NCBI GenBank assembly: GCA_964006375.1
Contig: OZ023265.1
Coordinates: forward strand, 153,033,047 to 153,097,046
Direction of reading: 5' to 3'
Source: Tillus elongatus
Lineage: Eukaryota > Arthropoda > Insecta > Coleoptera > Cleridae
Length of the DNA stretch: 64,000 bases
Each line of letters begins with the position of its first letter. Position 1 is the first letter of the stretch. The position numbers were made by a program, and so were the translations under genes. The notes beneath the pieces were generated by a model that saw only the letters and a list, made by a program, of their open reading frames with translations, searched no databases and was not told the DNA's origin. Shown here piece by piece: positions 44,237 through 60,105 of this stretch.

Positions 44237-44830
44237 CTTTTTCATTAACTGCAACATTTTCACTTTCTCCGATGTCTAGTCATAGCAATCTTATTATCAG
44301 CAACACATTGTTTAGTCTATGGACGAAAGAGCTCGTTCTGGGTGTGGTTTGATCGTAAAGCAGATAGAAATGAATAGCATTATGTTTTGATAAAAAGAAT
44401 AAAACTAAACACGACTCTAGCTGCGTGTAAAGGTCGCGTTGTCACTTTCTTTTAAACTTGTTTCTCTCGAATTCTTTTGCATCTGAAAGTTAAAATATTT
44501 AAGAATCATTATTTATGCGCCCAGGGGGGTATAACCAAAGATGAAAGTATGACTCAGAACAGGTTAACCTTAGTTCAAGAGCTTTGGATAGTCAGATTAC
44601 ATCTGCATTGTTGTCAGGTTTTTAGATTTTCCTAGTATATCAGCATTTACTAACGCAACAACATTTAGTAAGTGAGGACGTCTCGTTTAAAAAAAATGTT
44701 CGGGACGCAGCAAATGCGTTATTATGGTGAATTTTCATAAGAATGATATATCATAGTGATTTAGCCTTATATTAGAAGTTATAAAACGTTACCTTATTTA
44801 ATTTGGAACGGTAAAAAATAGGGTAAAGAA
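44237..44830. other. Mostly unassigned; third-subfamily 5' end at 44700
   Basis: TTCGGGACGCAGCAAATGCG at about 44700 (+) and the following 'gaatttt...gaatgatatatca' match the start at 27860. The rest is unassigned. Confidence 0.5.
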
Positions 44831-46134
44831 GGGTAAGCAAAAACATGACCTCTAGCATAAATATTTATACAGTAATTTGGATACAAAACTCAAACAAAAC
44901 AGTTGATAAACAGGAAATATACTCAACAAAAAATTCACTGGAAAGCGGAAGATTAAAAGATTCCTGTGGTTCATGCATTAAGGGTGATTGTATGCATGCA
45001 GAAGGGGAAGAAGGACCCACAGGACGAAGAGAGTTTCTGCCCCCTCACCCAAAAACACGGTGGGTTCTCCTTTACATTGTCCATGCATAAAACTACCAAC
45101 AAAGCATAAAGCTTAAGAAAAATTTCTTGTGAGCAACCCCCAAGAAAGTTACTGGACTTGGGCGAATATGGGTGTTGTTCGGGGCAGCCAGGGTTTAAAG
45201 GAAGTATTGCTGCAAAATGTGAAAAACGGATATTTTCAAACTCCGACTAAATGTTTTTTTAAAAGTATTTTCCGCTCAGTTTTCTTCCCCAACCAGCAAC
45301 CCTATTCATTCTTGGTCCCTTAAGTTTCTTAGTGGTTGTTTGCAGCAAACGTTCCTTGTGGCTTGTGCATCAGGGGGGGGGGTCTCAGCATGTTTCTGAA
45401 AAAAATCTAAAAACCCTACTTGCAGTAAACTGTAAATTTACCGAAATTGCATTCCACATTGTCGCCTATAAAGTCTTTTTCAGATAATATTGAATACAGC
45501 ACCAAAGCAAATAAATTCAATTGCTGTTTCACTCCTTTTTTATTTCTATATTACATATATAGGCACAAGATAAGCAAGTATAATAAAGGGATGCCCTTAA
45601 TTAACATTGGGGCTACACAAACTTGAAAGTAGAGAAGACATTTAGATCGTGTCTGTGTGCACACAAAAATTAGTAAAATAAATTTATAAAATCTAATTAA
45701 AAAAAAACAGTTTTGCGATATTATTTTAAAAAAACAATACGAATACATTTCGCGGCTATATCGCAATACGAGGATGTACGAATCTAGCTTGTGTCCAAGA
45801 CTACACTGAAATCCGGTCGACGCCGAAAGCAAGCACCTTTTAAATTAAGCTCGATAGCCTTAGACGCTTAACAAACGTAGGTGTGTCTAATTTTAAGCGG
45901 GACTGTACCTGTTTGAAAGGTACAATATGTAAAATACAGAAATACGCTTTGAAGTGATATTTACTACACTCACTAAAAAAAAACTAACCTGCGAAATTAT
46001 CGATAATATAAACGATGGATCTATTAACTCATCTATCAGTATCACTCTCATTTTGTGAGCTGGTTTTGATACTTCCAAACAACATTGTCGCATGCTAAAA
46101 TTTAGCGCTTTTGAAAGCGAACATTGTCCCGGTA
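44831..46134. other. Unassigned 1.3-kb region
   Basis: Short open frames at 44845-45090, 45129-45323 and 45551-45832 have no recognisable motif and no supporting splice pattern. I cannot call a gene. Confidence 0.4.
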
Positions 46135-46290
46135 TTATAAGATAAATGGCCCAGGTCTGACAATCTACAAAATTGTTAGTTGATTGTACACATGTCTCCA
46201 TCTATAACATTTTGTGTTAACTAGAGCTGGGTGACAACATACTACCTGGTTTTGCACCGAGATGGCGCCCCTGTCGTACATTTCACAATG
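46135..46290 (-). repeat. Dispersed repeat, copy 1
   Basis: It is inverted relative to 62692-62812. Shared blocks include 'gaaatgtacgacaggg', 'cgccatctcg', 'acacaaaatgttata' and 'caactaacaattttgta'. The family is unknown. Confidence 0.75.
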
Positions 46291-46569
46291 GTCACGTTTT
46301 GACATGTTGTAATAGTACTTATCACTTTAATTGTTTAGATTTTTATCCACTATTTATTTAAATAGCATAACACGACAGGTAACATCATCGGTCTTTGTCC
46401 AACATTGTAGATATTGCATTACAGAATTTGAAGTGATGCCGAGGATTATTTTAATTTTAATTTCAAATAACTTTATTTTCTTTCATTAAAAGACTTGAAA
46501 ATTGGTACATAACCATGTCCGTCTATGTTCTTTTAAGTTATAAATTTTTGTTTCAATCGCTTAAAGAAT

Positions 46570-46573
<4 letters not shown>

Positions 46574-46660
<87 letters not shown>

Positions 46661-46790
46661 ATTTTACATTTTAACTGACCATGGAAGTGGGTTCCAGAGG
46701 CCATAATTCACGCTCATCTGTAGACATTTTCCAAAAGTCTCACCATCGATACCTCTCTATTAGTAAACTTTCTGAATGAAAATTCACTAA
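46574..46790 (+). mobile_element. S-form repeat, right half
   Basis: (TA)n at 46574-46657, right arm ('ttttaactgaccatggaagt', 'catcgatacctctctattag') and hairpin ending CACTAA at 46790. Confidence 0.85.
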
Positions 46791-47039
46791 AAGGAAGGTT
46801 AAGTAAAGTATATTTAGCATATAAATATTACGATATTTACTTCCTCTACCTCTCGGCCATTTTAGACATGACAAATGTGTGTACTAACAGGTATATACTC
46901 TAGTATATTAATTTTTTAACGTTTTGATCGTTCACACCATACAATTTTTGTTTAAAAATGAAAGAAAATGATTGCTGAGACATATATCTAGGAGCTTCTT
47001 AGTCATTTCTAGCCGTAGTTTTAACTCACAAAGCGCTAA

Positions 47040-47300
47040 TGTACGACTACCAGTGTTATAAATTTTGACGTTTCAACATTTTTTCAATGAGAGGCTTGTA
47101 ATTTTTTTGTCTTTTAACATAGAGATCTGAATCTTGGTGCAAAGGATACTCTTTATTACAGACACCAGCGTACCAAATGTAGTTACCATAGCTTTCGGAG
47201 ATATTAAGCTTTTAATATTAATAACGTTTATACGTGAATGTGCGGATTTCTCCATGAAAAACTCCCAGTTTTCCGAATTTTAAAAAATCGCTAAATACCT
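47040..47300 (+). mobile_element. L-form middle-module fragment
   Basis: It contains 'aattttgacgtttcaac', 'catagagatctgaatcttgg' and 'gtaccaaatgtagttaccat', diverged from the reference copies. Confidence 0.6.
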
Positions 47301-47529
47301 AGTCATATGATCTGGTCCGTTATTAGATATAAGCTAGTGGACCTGTGCAGTGGTCGTAATTGATTATATTTTTAGGTTTGAACATTATTGATGTTCTTTT
47401 GTCATAGAGTATAGCTCTATAATCTTAATGCGACTATTTGACCAAATACTTTTATGTGTTTGAAATTTAGTATAAACATATGAACGCATCCATATACATC
47501 TGCTTGCCCACAGAGTAATGTGCTTGACA

Positions 47530-48766
<1,237 letters not shown>

Positions 48767-49613
48767 AATAATTTAACTGGAAAAGCTAACCTTTATATAG
48801 TCCCATAAAAAGTAAACGAAAGAAACTATAAAACTGTAGTAAGTACGTAAAGTTTTGAGAACCCTTCACCACAACATTTTTTTTAACTTGGCGATCGTTT
48901 TGCTAACAAAGCTACATCAAAGAAATATTAAACTAGTTACAACTTTCACTTGAAAACAGTAGTGTTGACATAAAAAAACTGACTATGTGGTATTTAAGAC
49001 GACTAATAGATATTAATTTTATCCAGCTCTGAAGTATTGGCAACACTGTTAAAAAACAACTACTAGATTAGTATCTTAAATAATTATAGCATTTCACTGC
49101 AACGATCGGGTATTATTAATTTTCGATAAACTACTTATTATCTGGTTATACCTAACCTTTGATAGCTTCATGCTCAATTAACTTTCAAATGATCCAAATT
49201 TTTTTGGAGTTAAATTAATACTTTAATTAATATTTCATGTCAGTTTTAATAGATACTTTGGCGCTAACTAGTTTATGTTTGACGGTATTTATATTAATGA
49301 TATATTTATCTTCAGAAACAAAGAGAATGACTTTTTTATGATGTTGGCCTTTACTCGTAAAGTGTTGCTTGTAGTTTGTTCGGAATATTTTCGAAACCGT
49401 GTTTTTTGTTTGCAATTTTACATTTTTGAGGCAAATTGTCAACACTAAAATTGTAACGTGTTGTCGATACACCTTTGAAGTGTAGCGAAGCACGTATGAG
49501 TCTTGGGGTGCCTGAGTTCGATTTCTTTCGCTATGTGTTGGGTCTTCATCCGTTGTGTTTTCTACTTCACATTTCCTTCACATAAGCTACTCAAAGCGTG
49601 TTGAAGGAAGACT
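48767..49613. other. Unassigned, partly repeat-like
   Basis: A diverged half of the 37925 foldback lies at about 48838-48925. 49480-49613 ('gtagcgaagcacgtatgagt', 'gcctgagttcgatttc') looks like part of another repeat that served as the target of the LINE at 49629. Confidence 0.45.
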
Positions 49614-51456
49614 GACATTACTGTGGAGTTTTTTTTCTGTTGGAGGGGAAATCCTCATGGACACCTGGCACCTTAAATGGCCCTTTGCCAGGTAGTGGCG
49701 GATTCCTACCGGCTAAAACCCCCCCTCTTCTCTAGTTATTTTGGCTTTCTCGGAACTGCCTGGGAGCATTACTTCAAGAAAGTCTGTAAAGTAGGTTGTT
49801 CGGGCCGTCTTCCTTTTTATCGGCTTCTCAGATTCTTCTCCTTTACACTTAGGCTGTTCTTGCTAAACTTGCCTATGGTTTTCCAGTTGTATTCGTCCAC
49901 CAGCATTTTCTCTACTATATTTTCTGGAGTTAATCGTTCACCACTTCTCTCATGTTTTCTGCCCATCTTGGGCACTCGAAAAATGTGTGTTTAGCCGTAT
50001 CCAGCTCGCCACAGTATATGCATTCGTGACTTTAAGCCACTTTCAATCTGTGCCTGTAATACTGGAAGCACCCATGCCCGGAAATCATCTGGGTGGTATA
50101 GTAATCCAGCTCACCGTCTTCTATCCACCCAGTTATTTAAATTTGGTATCAGTCTTTTTGTTCACTGTCCCTTGCTGGTCTCTTCTTTCCACTCCCGCTG
50201 CCATTTCTCCATCGTCATCTCCCTTGCTGTTTCTTTGTTAATCCCGTTGTGTATGGCACATCTTTCCTCTACCGACAGATGGATTGGTGGTATTTTAGCT
50301 ATAACCAGCAGTGCCGCTGTTGAGGTGGTTCTGTAGGCGCAGGCAATCCTTATTGCAGCTTTCCTTTGTACCATTAGCCTAATATCTCTGTTTATTTTCT
50401 TCTTTATGGCTCGTTGCCATATTACCGCCCCATATATGATTATTGATTGGGCTACTGCAAGGAGTACCCTTCTGGTTCCCTCTCGGGGGCCTCTGCTATT
50501 GGGTAGTAGTCTGCTTAGGCTTCCTATTGCTTTTTCAGCTTTTGATGCGATCTTTTTTACATGCTGGCCCATCCTCATATTTCTATCTAATATAATTCGT
50601 ACGTATTTTATATTTTTTTGACTTGTTATTGTCATGTCTTCGATTTGTACTGCGACTTCATTCACTGTTCGACCTCTTGCAAGGACCACCAATTCAGTTT
50701 TCTGCGGGGCCAGGTTCAGTTTTTTAGTATTCAGCCACCCTGTGACGCATCTTAGGGCCGCATTAGACTTGTTCCTCAGCTCTTCCTCGTCTTTACCTGT
50801 CACCACAACAGCTAGGTCATCCGCATACCCAATCAGCTTTACTCCTCGGGGTACGGGGCTCTTAAAAATAGTAGTAGAGTGGTGGACGCAGTACGGACCC
50901 TTGGGGCACTCAGCACGTCATCCTCATTTTTCCAGTACTTCCAGTGAATAGCCATTTGTCCTCTAGGTAGCTTGCTATTATGTTATGTATGTAAGGTGCT
51001 ATTCGCCTCTTTTTAATTTCTTCCAGTATTCCACTCAATGGGGCGGAGTTGAAAGCGTTACGGACGTCAACTGTTATGAGCAGGCATCTTTTTCTACCAG
51101 CCCTTTCATTGGCTTCATCTGCTATCTCCTGGACTCTCTGTAACGCATGGGTAGTTGACCTCTTGGCTCTAAATCCATATTGTTCCTCGTCAAGGTCACC
51201 AGTCCGTTCAATTTCCCTTTTCAATCTTCTGAGAAGCAGTTGTTCCAGTACTTTCCCCAGAACATTTAAAAGACAAGATGGGTCTGTACTTCTTATTCAT
51301 TTGCCCTTGCATGGTTTTCTCAATGAGCACGAGCTCCGCTGTTTTCCATTCTTTGGGGAAAATTCCTTCAATCAGGAGACTCTTTAGGATTTGTAGCAAC
51401 TTCTCCCAGTGTGCTCTAACAACCGCATTTATGATTTCAGGGACATTACTGTGGAG
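49614..51456 (-). mobile_element. R1-like LINE, 5' truncated, with 15-bp target duplication
   Basis: The element proper is 49629-51441 (minus). Perfect 15-bp direct repeats GACATTACTGTGGAG flank it (49614-49628 and 51442-51456), and an A8 tail (T8 at 49629-49636) marks the 3' end. From the 5' side the coding reads 'PEIINAVVRAHWEKLLQIL', 'FPKEWKTAELVLI', 'DEEQYGFRAKRSTTHAL', 'LLITVDVRNAFNSAP', a frame break, then 'GYADDLAVVVTGKDEEEL' with the catalytic YADD, 'IIYGAVIW', 'QRKAAIRIACAYRTTSTAAL' and a C-terminal CIYCGE...HTFFEC zinc knuckle. These features fit the R1 clade. Frameshifts near 50900 and 51215 and 5' truncation make it inactive. Confidence 0.93.
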
Positions 51457-52066
51457 TAGAAGGAGTAACGGTCGCACTGCTACTGAACAAAACTTAGAAT
51501 CTGAGGGTAGAATTTAAGTAATCTCTAAGCTCAAGTGGACAAGTGACTCAATATACATAATCCTACTTGAGCTCTTTCGCATAGTTCATTCTTGTTGAAA
51601 AGCTCTAATCGTTGCCAAATAATGTTTAAATGTTAACACAGCCGCATGTTAAGTGTTTCAGATTTCTGACTTCGATTTTATTTAGTTGACTATGTAGGTT
51701 TATTTATACCTTTTTGTAGTTTGTATAGCGTGACGATGTTCTTTTTTATACCTAACCTAACTTATTTTGTTCAAGTTGTTTCTGAGTTCTTAATTATGTG
51801 CTTTTAGCTTTACCATTGTTTAGAAATATAAATGAGAAGGTATAGGTTCAAAACGTTTCGTATTCTACAAGTTAATTTAATTATATTTGGTCACATACTG
51901 CTTCTATAAAGTTTACCAAAGTTATTAATTGAGTTTTCATTTTTTTTTAGTGTTTTAATGAAAATTGTCTACCATAACCCACTTTCTGCGCCCTGACAGA
52001 ACAAATTGAAGCTGACCATGAAATGGGTTTTACAAGCTCTAATTCCCGCTTGTGCATAGAACTTTT
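51457..52066. other. Unassigned, with scraps of the TA-bearing family
   Basis: 51457-51530 continues the repeat into which the LINE inserted. 51948-51998 is an inverted 5' end scrap ('taccataacccactttctgc') and 52005-52060 a plus-strand right-arm scrap. Confidence 0.5.
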
Positions 52067-52955
<889 letters not shown>

Positions 52956-53543
52956 TGAACTTTTTTGCAATCTTGAAGTTGTGTTTTCTTTATAAACTAA
53001 CATCTTTAAAAAAAAATTGCTAAAAGATGATAAAAGCATGAAAGGCGTCAAGACAGTAGCGATCCATAGGTTTTTCAAGAGAAATTACGTCAGGTCCCTG
53101 AAGCACCTTCGGACAGGAGCACCTTAACATATAACAACTTCGTCACATTATATATTTTTTTAGAATAGAATTTTACAGCTTTTATAGCCTTTACTAATTT
53201 TGGGAGCCACGAAAATACAAAAGAAAGCCATTTCATTATCTGGTTTAAAGCACTATTGAATATAGTGTATTAGGACATATACTGTAAGAAAGATTTGTTT
53301 TTCGGAATTTATAAACAGAACTTTCAAATTTTTATATCGGATATGCTTATAAAAATAATGTTTAAATCAATGAACTAAGCATTACGGAATAGATTAGGCA
53401 TCTGTGAAGTCTCAAATTCGTAACAAATTTATGAGTCTTATAGATGTTTTAAAAAGTTTTGCTGGCAATATTGATTTGATGTACACGTCAAAGCTTTTTT
53501 GTAAATTTGTATTTACAAATTCCTCTTATTATAAATAAAAAAG
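52956..53543. other. Unassigned AT-rich sequence
   Basis: No gene is recognised. Confidence 0.4.
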
Positions 53544-54962
<1,419 letters not shown>

Positions 54963-56207
54963 AACTTGTATAAATATAAAGTTCTTTCTTGACTTGTAGA
55001 AAGATATATGTGATAATAGCTATAACTGTCGGTGTACTTTCAGCCAGAAAACCTTCGTTTCTATACGAGTTTGTATTCTTACAGTAACAAAGGAAAAAGG
55101 GCAATTCTGTTAATAAGACTTTCATTGTTTCAGCCAAATCAGTATGAGTAGTAGATACACATAGGCTTTCCTTTCATGAATTATCTCATATTAAAAATAA
55201 ACATTAATGAGGCTGTTGCACTGTTTACTTCAAGTTGAATATTAGCACGTTTCGCCCTGCGGAAGGGGCGTAAACCCCCGGTGGCCTAAAGATTCCTCTC
55301 CTCTATGCAAGAATGAAAAGGCCCGGGTGAACGCATTATTTATCAAACGCATGTTTCTAGTTATTGCAAAATCAAATCCTTTCATTAGAATTTTATAAAT
55401 GGGCTTTTAATTTCTTCCTAATTTTCTTTTTTATGCTTTAATGTAATGACATCATTGCTTTTTATTATTCCTTTGTGTGATTTATGTGTAGGTATAAAAT
55501 AATAATAGGAATAATAAAAGAGAACTGTTGGCAAATTTACATCAATGACATCAGCAATCACATTAGTCTATTAATCAAAGTTTATGGCACTAGTAGTTCA
55601 CACCAAATAATCATGTCATCCATAATTCATTTAAATCAGAAAAAAATGCAGTGTAGGTGGAACAAAACCTCGTATCTAGTATGCCGCTCAATGGATCCCA
55701 CCTATGTAGATATGTATTCTGCAATTCATTACATTGTGTCTAGATCGGGAAATCTATTGGCAGATTAACAGTACGGTGGTATTGTCTCCTATAAAGTGAT
55801 GCGTAGATTATAATTTACATACCTATATATGCAAGAGTGGTGAGAGATTTCAAGGTTAATGATCTTTTAACCTGTCAGTACTGTTATAGGTAAATGTTCC
55901 TTGTCCAGTCATTTATTGAACAAATTAATTTATTAATTATCCGATAGACACATTATCGTCAAGCACAAATATACAGGTGATACCGTGCGAAAGGTACAGC
56001 GTGTCCCGATTTCGTTGCTTTTCTGGGGTATCACAGTTATGACTAGAAGGTTGCAGTTTGCACAATACTGTTCTACTTTTCGCGAAACTAACGATGCCGA
56101 AGTCAAAACTGACATGGCACTCTTTGTTTTTGAGCTGCAAGGCGATTTGGAAAATTTGGTATTTTTACGCACCCCATGTATCTCCTTTCTGTGATGAGAA
56201 AATAAAA
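54963..56207. other. Mostly unassigned; SINE scrap at 55245-55290
   Basis: 'gcacgtttcgccctgcggaa' followed by 'ggggcgtaaacccccgg' at about 55245-55287 (+) matches the SINE body. Short open frames at 55484-55768 and 55985-56249 show no recognisable motif. Confidence 0.45.
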
Positions 56208-56555
56208 ACCTGGGCGCAGCAAATGCGGTATGGTAGTGACTTTACATAAAAATATTTTTAATGGCAAATATGTCTTTTTAAAATAAAAGGCATGGCATTT
56301 AGTATAACCTACGTATAGTAAAAACAATGTACCCTATTTCATCGAAATACCTTTATTGTTTGAAAAAGTACGATAATTTTCTAAAAATAAACTTAATATA
56401 TGTCCCAAAAACTGGTCCGATTTATCTGCGTAACGAACCGCTTCAAGCTATTTACGCACCTGCTAAAAGTATAATTATCCACAAAAAGCATTTTGACAAA
56501 AATTCAAACAAAAATGTTTGCATGCAAGTTTCCAAACAATATTATTCCACGAATA

Positions 56556-56632
<77 letters not shown>

Positions 56633-56738
56633 ATGTGTTCTATGGGGCCCAATTCGCGCTCATTTGAAGATATTTTTTCCGAAAGCAAAAGTCGCAATCT
56701 CCTTATATTAGTGAATTTTTTTTAGAAAATTCACTACA
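56208..56738 (+). mobile_element. Hybrid copy: L-type head joined to short distal arm
   Basis: The 5' end GGGCGCAGCAAATGCGG is mutated. It follows the L head to about 56400, then switches to the S-like segment 'ccgatttatctgcgtaacga' without the middle module. (TA)n 56558-56628, an L-type right arm and the hairpin ending CACTA at about 56737 follow. It shows that S and L arms recombine. Confidence 0.75.
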
Positions 56739-56976
56739 AACCCAATACTAAACATGACTATGGAAACAAAAGAAAAATCACAAAGATAAAATATTATTTT
56801 TAGTGCAAGTTCATTAAAATCCTAACGTAACATTAAATTACTTCATTAAATTTCTAGTCACTTTTTTAGGAACTGAAAAAATGAAGTGTAATATTCAGTA
56901 TGGACTTATGAACGCATCCACATACATACTTGTTCGACCATAGAGGAATATGTGTTTTACATTGACATATTAATAT

Positions 56977-57038
56977 AGGATTTCCAGTACCGGGTTTGAG
57001 CTGACATATGTCAGCTCAAACCTGGTACTGGAAATCCT
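56977..57038. repeat. Near-perfect 31-bp-arm palindrome
   Basis: AGGATTTCCAGTACCGGGTT runs into its own inverse through the centre CTGACAT/ATGTCAG, with one mismatch (CCGGG versus CCTGG) and no loop. Confidence 0.95.
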
Positions 57039-57560
57039 ACTGTCCAATTCGAACAAATCATTGTTTAATCTATTTGTAACACATATTATACATACATTTT
57101 ATCTTTCTGCTTTCCTTCTTTATATGAACTTTACCTATGCCAAATCTCACACTGCTCCGTGCGCGCAATGCGCTTAAAAAGGACTACAATATTTTTTCTT
57201 CATGTATTATAACCATATAATTAAAACTACTGCCAAACCATTAGAGAAAGTGTCTATTTGAAATTCATTTTCCCAAATATTTAAGTGAAATGAAGGACAA
57301 TGACGGCTAAAGCTGAAACTTAAGGCTTTATAAAACACACTTCTTACGACATTTATTGTAAATAAGACGTATTCATTTCAGGTTCTTTATGTAGAACATG
57401 TCAATTTTGACGTTTCGTATGGCGTGATAAGAAGAAAAACTATAATGCTTATAACTTTGTTTCTTTTAACGTAGATATCCAAATCTGGTTTTATTTCAGA
57501 GCAATTAGGGGCTTAACCTTAAACCATTACCACATCGTAATTAAACAATGATTTTTCCAT
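57039..57560 (+). mobile_element. L-form middle-module fragment
   Basis: It is co-linear with 47560-48060: 'aatcattgtttaatc', 'ccttctttatatgaac', 'aaactactgccaaacc', 'gtcaattttgacgtttcg'. It lacks head, microsatellite and 3' end. Confidence 0.7.
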
Positions 57561-57621
57561 AGTTATTTATTATTTGCCATTGATTTCATTTAAATTTTTA
57601 CGCATTAAATGTTATAACGAG

Positions 57622-57956
57622 AGCCTCGGTGGTCCAGGGGTAAGAACGTGTGCCTCTAAACCGAAGGGTACTGGGTTCGATTCCCAGGGTTTCCCTTTCA
57701 CTTCACTCAAGTCAACATCAACGGAGGTTCTGGCATTTTATTTGAGCAAGTTGGATGTCTGCACGTTCCGCCATTCGGAGGGGGCGTAAAGCCTTCGGTC
57801 CCGTGTCAATGTGATGTTGGACACGTTAAAATCCCTACCCTTCTTGCAGAAAGGCTGGGGTTCCGCAAAATTTCCAGGATGGTGAGGTGAAACTGCTCCC
57901 TGGCGTCGGTGATTGACCATAGTCGCGGACATAGCCCGACGTTAAAGTAAAAAAAG
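57622..57956 (+). mobile_element. tRNA-derived SINE, full length
   Basis: The head CCTCGGTGGTCCAGGGGTAA has an A-box-like TGGTCCAGGGG, and the B box is GGTTCGATTCC at 57675. The body includes 'cgttccgccattcggagggg', and the tail 'gcgtcggtgattgaccat' leads to 'cgacgttaaagtaaaaaaag'. It is the best-preserved copy for the promoter boxes. A cloverleaf is only partly drawable, so it is a SINE head, not a tRNA gene. Confidence 0.9.
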
Positions 57957-58494
57957 TCATAATGCTAACGAAAGTAATGTAAAAGTCATTAAGTTCAGAG
58001 GTAAAATGGAAATCTACAATTTCGCCTATACTTATATACTTATTTAAAGCTTGTAATAACATTGGTCTTGAACTCCCTCACCTTGCCATAAATCAAGATG
58101 AAGAGTGCTGTTTTAGCGGTTTAATGAAATATTTTATTGCAGTTGCACGTGGATAATATTTACTCTATTGTTACATTTATTTGGCGGATAGACAGCTGGT
58201 CACTTTGAGGACGGACGCCAACTAAATCTTGTTCGCTACAAACTTTTATTGAAATGCGTATAAACGTTAATACGTTATTATGTCACGAAAACCTGCAATA
58301 AATGATCTATTTTGAGAGAAATTAACCAGCGTTTCACTGGTGCATGAAGCAATGATATACTGTGACAAATGGTTAGACAGCAATTACAACATGTAGGTAT
58401 TATAAGTCAGACGTGTTATGTGAAATTGTTTACAGAAATGCTCATTTTAAACATAAAAGCTCAAAACAAAAACCAAACACCCCTTAAAAAGAAA
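57957..58494. other. Unassigned AT-rich sequence
   Basis: No gene is recognised. Confidence 0.4.
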
Positions 58495-60105
58495 CTTTAT
58501 GTCATACCTATGGTCTCTATCATCCGTTTGGCTAAAATTTTTGTTATCACATATACTTCTTGCCCATTTATATCTTTCACATACATTTTCACATTTTCAT
58601 CTTTTCTTTCTATCATTCTGTCAAACACACTTGATCCTCATTCACAGTTTCTTCCGAAAACATTTCCCCTCTCATTTTTAACACAATCACATTAATTTTT
58701 AGCTTTCTCGCTCGTTCATTTCCATTTTTACAATCTCTGGATAATGTATCTGCCACGATATTGGTCTTACCTGGTATATACTTTATGATAAAATCATAAT
58801 CTCGTAACAATAGCGACCATCTGTTAATTCTATTTTTGAGCAAACTGGTTAATGCAGAGTGATCCTTTTCGATCGTAAACTGATTTCATAGTAAATAAAA
58901 TCTTAATTTGGTTATGCAGAAAATTATACCTGCCAACTCAAGTTCTGTTACGCTATATTTCTTTACATAAGACTTAGTTGTTCTAGAAATGAAACAAATT
59001 GGTACTTCAACCCCTTTCTTTCTTGTAGTAACACACCTGCTAGCTTTTGCGCTGAAGCATCTGTTCTCGAAATGAATTGTTTTGAATAGTCAGGCTGATA
59101 TATCTTTAGGTTTTTACAGGATTCCGAAATTATTGTCTGGAATGCCTCTTCCCTTGCATAGTTCCAGTTCCATTTTATTCCCATTTTCCGTTCTAGCAAC
59201 AGATATAAACTTCACTAAGATTTGGTATGATTTAAAAAAAATAATTTATCATACCGATAAATCCCCTTAACGTTTTTAAATTAGTTGGCCTTTTCAAATT
59301 TCTAATTGCTTCTACTCTTTCCGGATCCTGTTACGCTATATTTCATTTCATGAGACTTAGTTGTTCTAGACATGAAACAAATTGGTACTTCAACCCCCTC
59401 TCTTTCTTGTAGTAACACACCTGCTAGCTTTTGCACTGAAGCATCTGTTCTCAAAATGAATTGTTTTGAATAGTCAGGCTGATATATCTTTAGGTTTTTA
59501 CAGAATTCCGAAATTATGGTCTGGAATGCCTCTTCCCTTGCATAGTTCCAGTTCCATTTTATTCCCTTTTTAAGAAGTTCTAGCAACGGGTATAATTTTC
59601 ACTAAGATTTGGTATGGAGTCTTTTAAAATAATTTATCATACCGATAAAACCACTTAACGTTTTTAAATTAGTTGGCCTTTTAACATTTCTAATTGCTAC
59701 TACTCTTTCCGGATCTATTTCCACCCCTTCTTCTGTTATCTTAAAACCCGGAAATATAACTTCCTTTTAGAAAAATTTACACTTTTTTATATGTATTTTC
59801 AATCCGGACCTGTCTAATTCTTCTATTATTATTTTTATGTATTCTTTGTGGCTAACTGGATCTTTGCTGTATGTTAAAATATCATCTACATAATGTAGAG
59901 CAAAATCTTCGTATTTATTTAGTATTTCGTGGAGTGCCCTCACTAGAGCTGCACATGCACTTTGAAGACCATAGGGCACTATTTTGAAACGATACAATAC
60001 TCCATCGATTGAAAAGCCAGTATAATCTCTGCTTTCCTCTGGTAAGGGGATAAGCCAAAACCTATGCAGACGAAGTGTATTGAGCATTAGCTAACCTTGT
60101 TTCCT
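58495..60105 (-). pseudogene. Ty3/gypsy pol fragment: RT and RNase H
   Basis: On the minus strand from 60087 the reverse transcriptase reads 'IPLPEESRDYTGFSIDG', 'FKIVPYGLQSACAALVRAL' and the catalytic 'LHYVDDIL'. The connection ('RPTNLKTL') and an RNase H start ('LRTDASVQKLAGVLLQE') follow. After an internal duplication come the rest of RNase H ('DYDFIIKYIPGKTNIVADTL') and a linker in another frame to about 58495. There is no protease, integrase or LTR. Several stops and frameshifts, a missing piece around the RNase H middle and the duplication leave it dead. The order RT-RNase H fits gypsy rather than copia (YVDD alone does not decide). Confidence 0.9.
58945..59715 (-). repeat. Tandem duplication of about 385 bp inside gypsy pol
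   Basis: Unit 1 is 58945-59327 and unit 2 is 59328-59715, both running from 'ctgttacgctatattt' to 'ctttccggatc'. The units differ by scattered substitutions and a few short indels, so the duplication is not brand new. Confidence 0.92.

Noticed and set aside
44845..45323. Two consecutive plus-strand open frames (81 and 64 codons) as a small gene
   Set aside because: No recognisable motif, no convincing splice sites joining them, and length within chance expectation for the window.
49500..49560. RNA polymerase III B-box-like 'gagttcgatttc' as part of another SINE
   Set aside because: No A box at the right distance and no second copy in the window.
55484..55768. 94-codon open frame as a gene
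   Set aside because: No motif, composition like surrounding AT-rich DNA, no repeats or partner frame; treated as chance.
57622..57700. Possible tRNA gene (A and B boxes, GGTTCGATTCC)
   Set aside because: The sequence continues into a SINE body shared by two other loci, and the cloverleaf is imperfect; it is a SINE promoter head.
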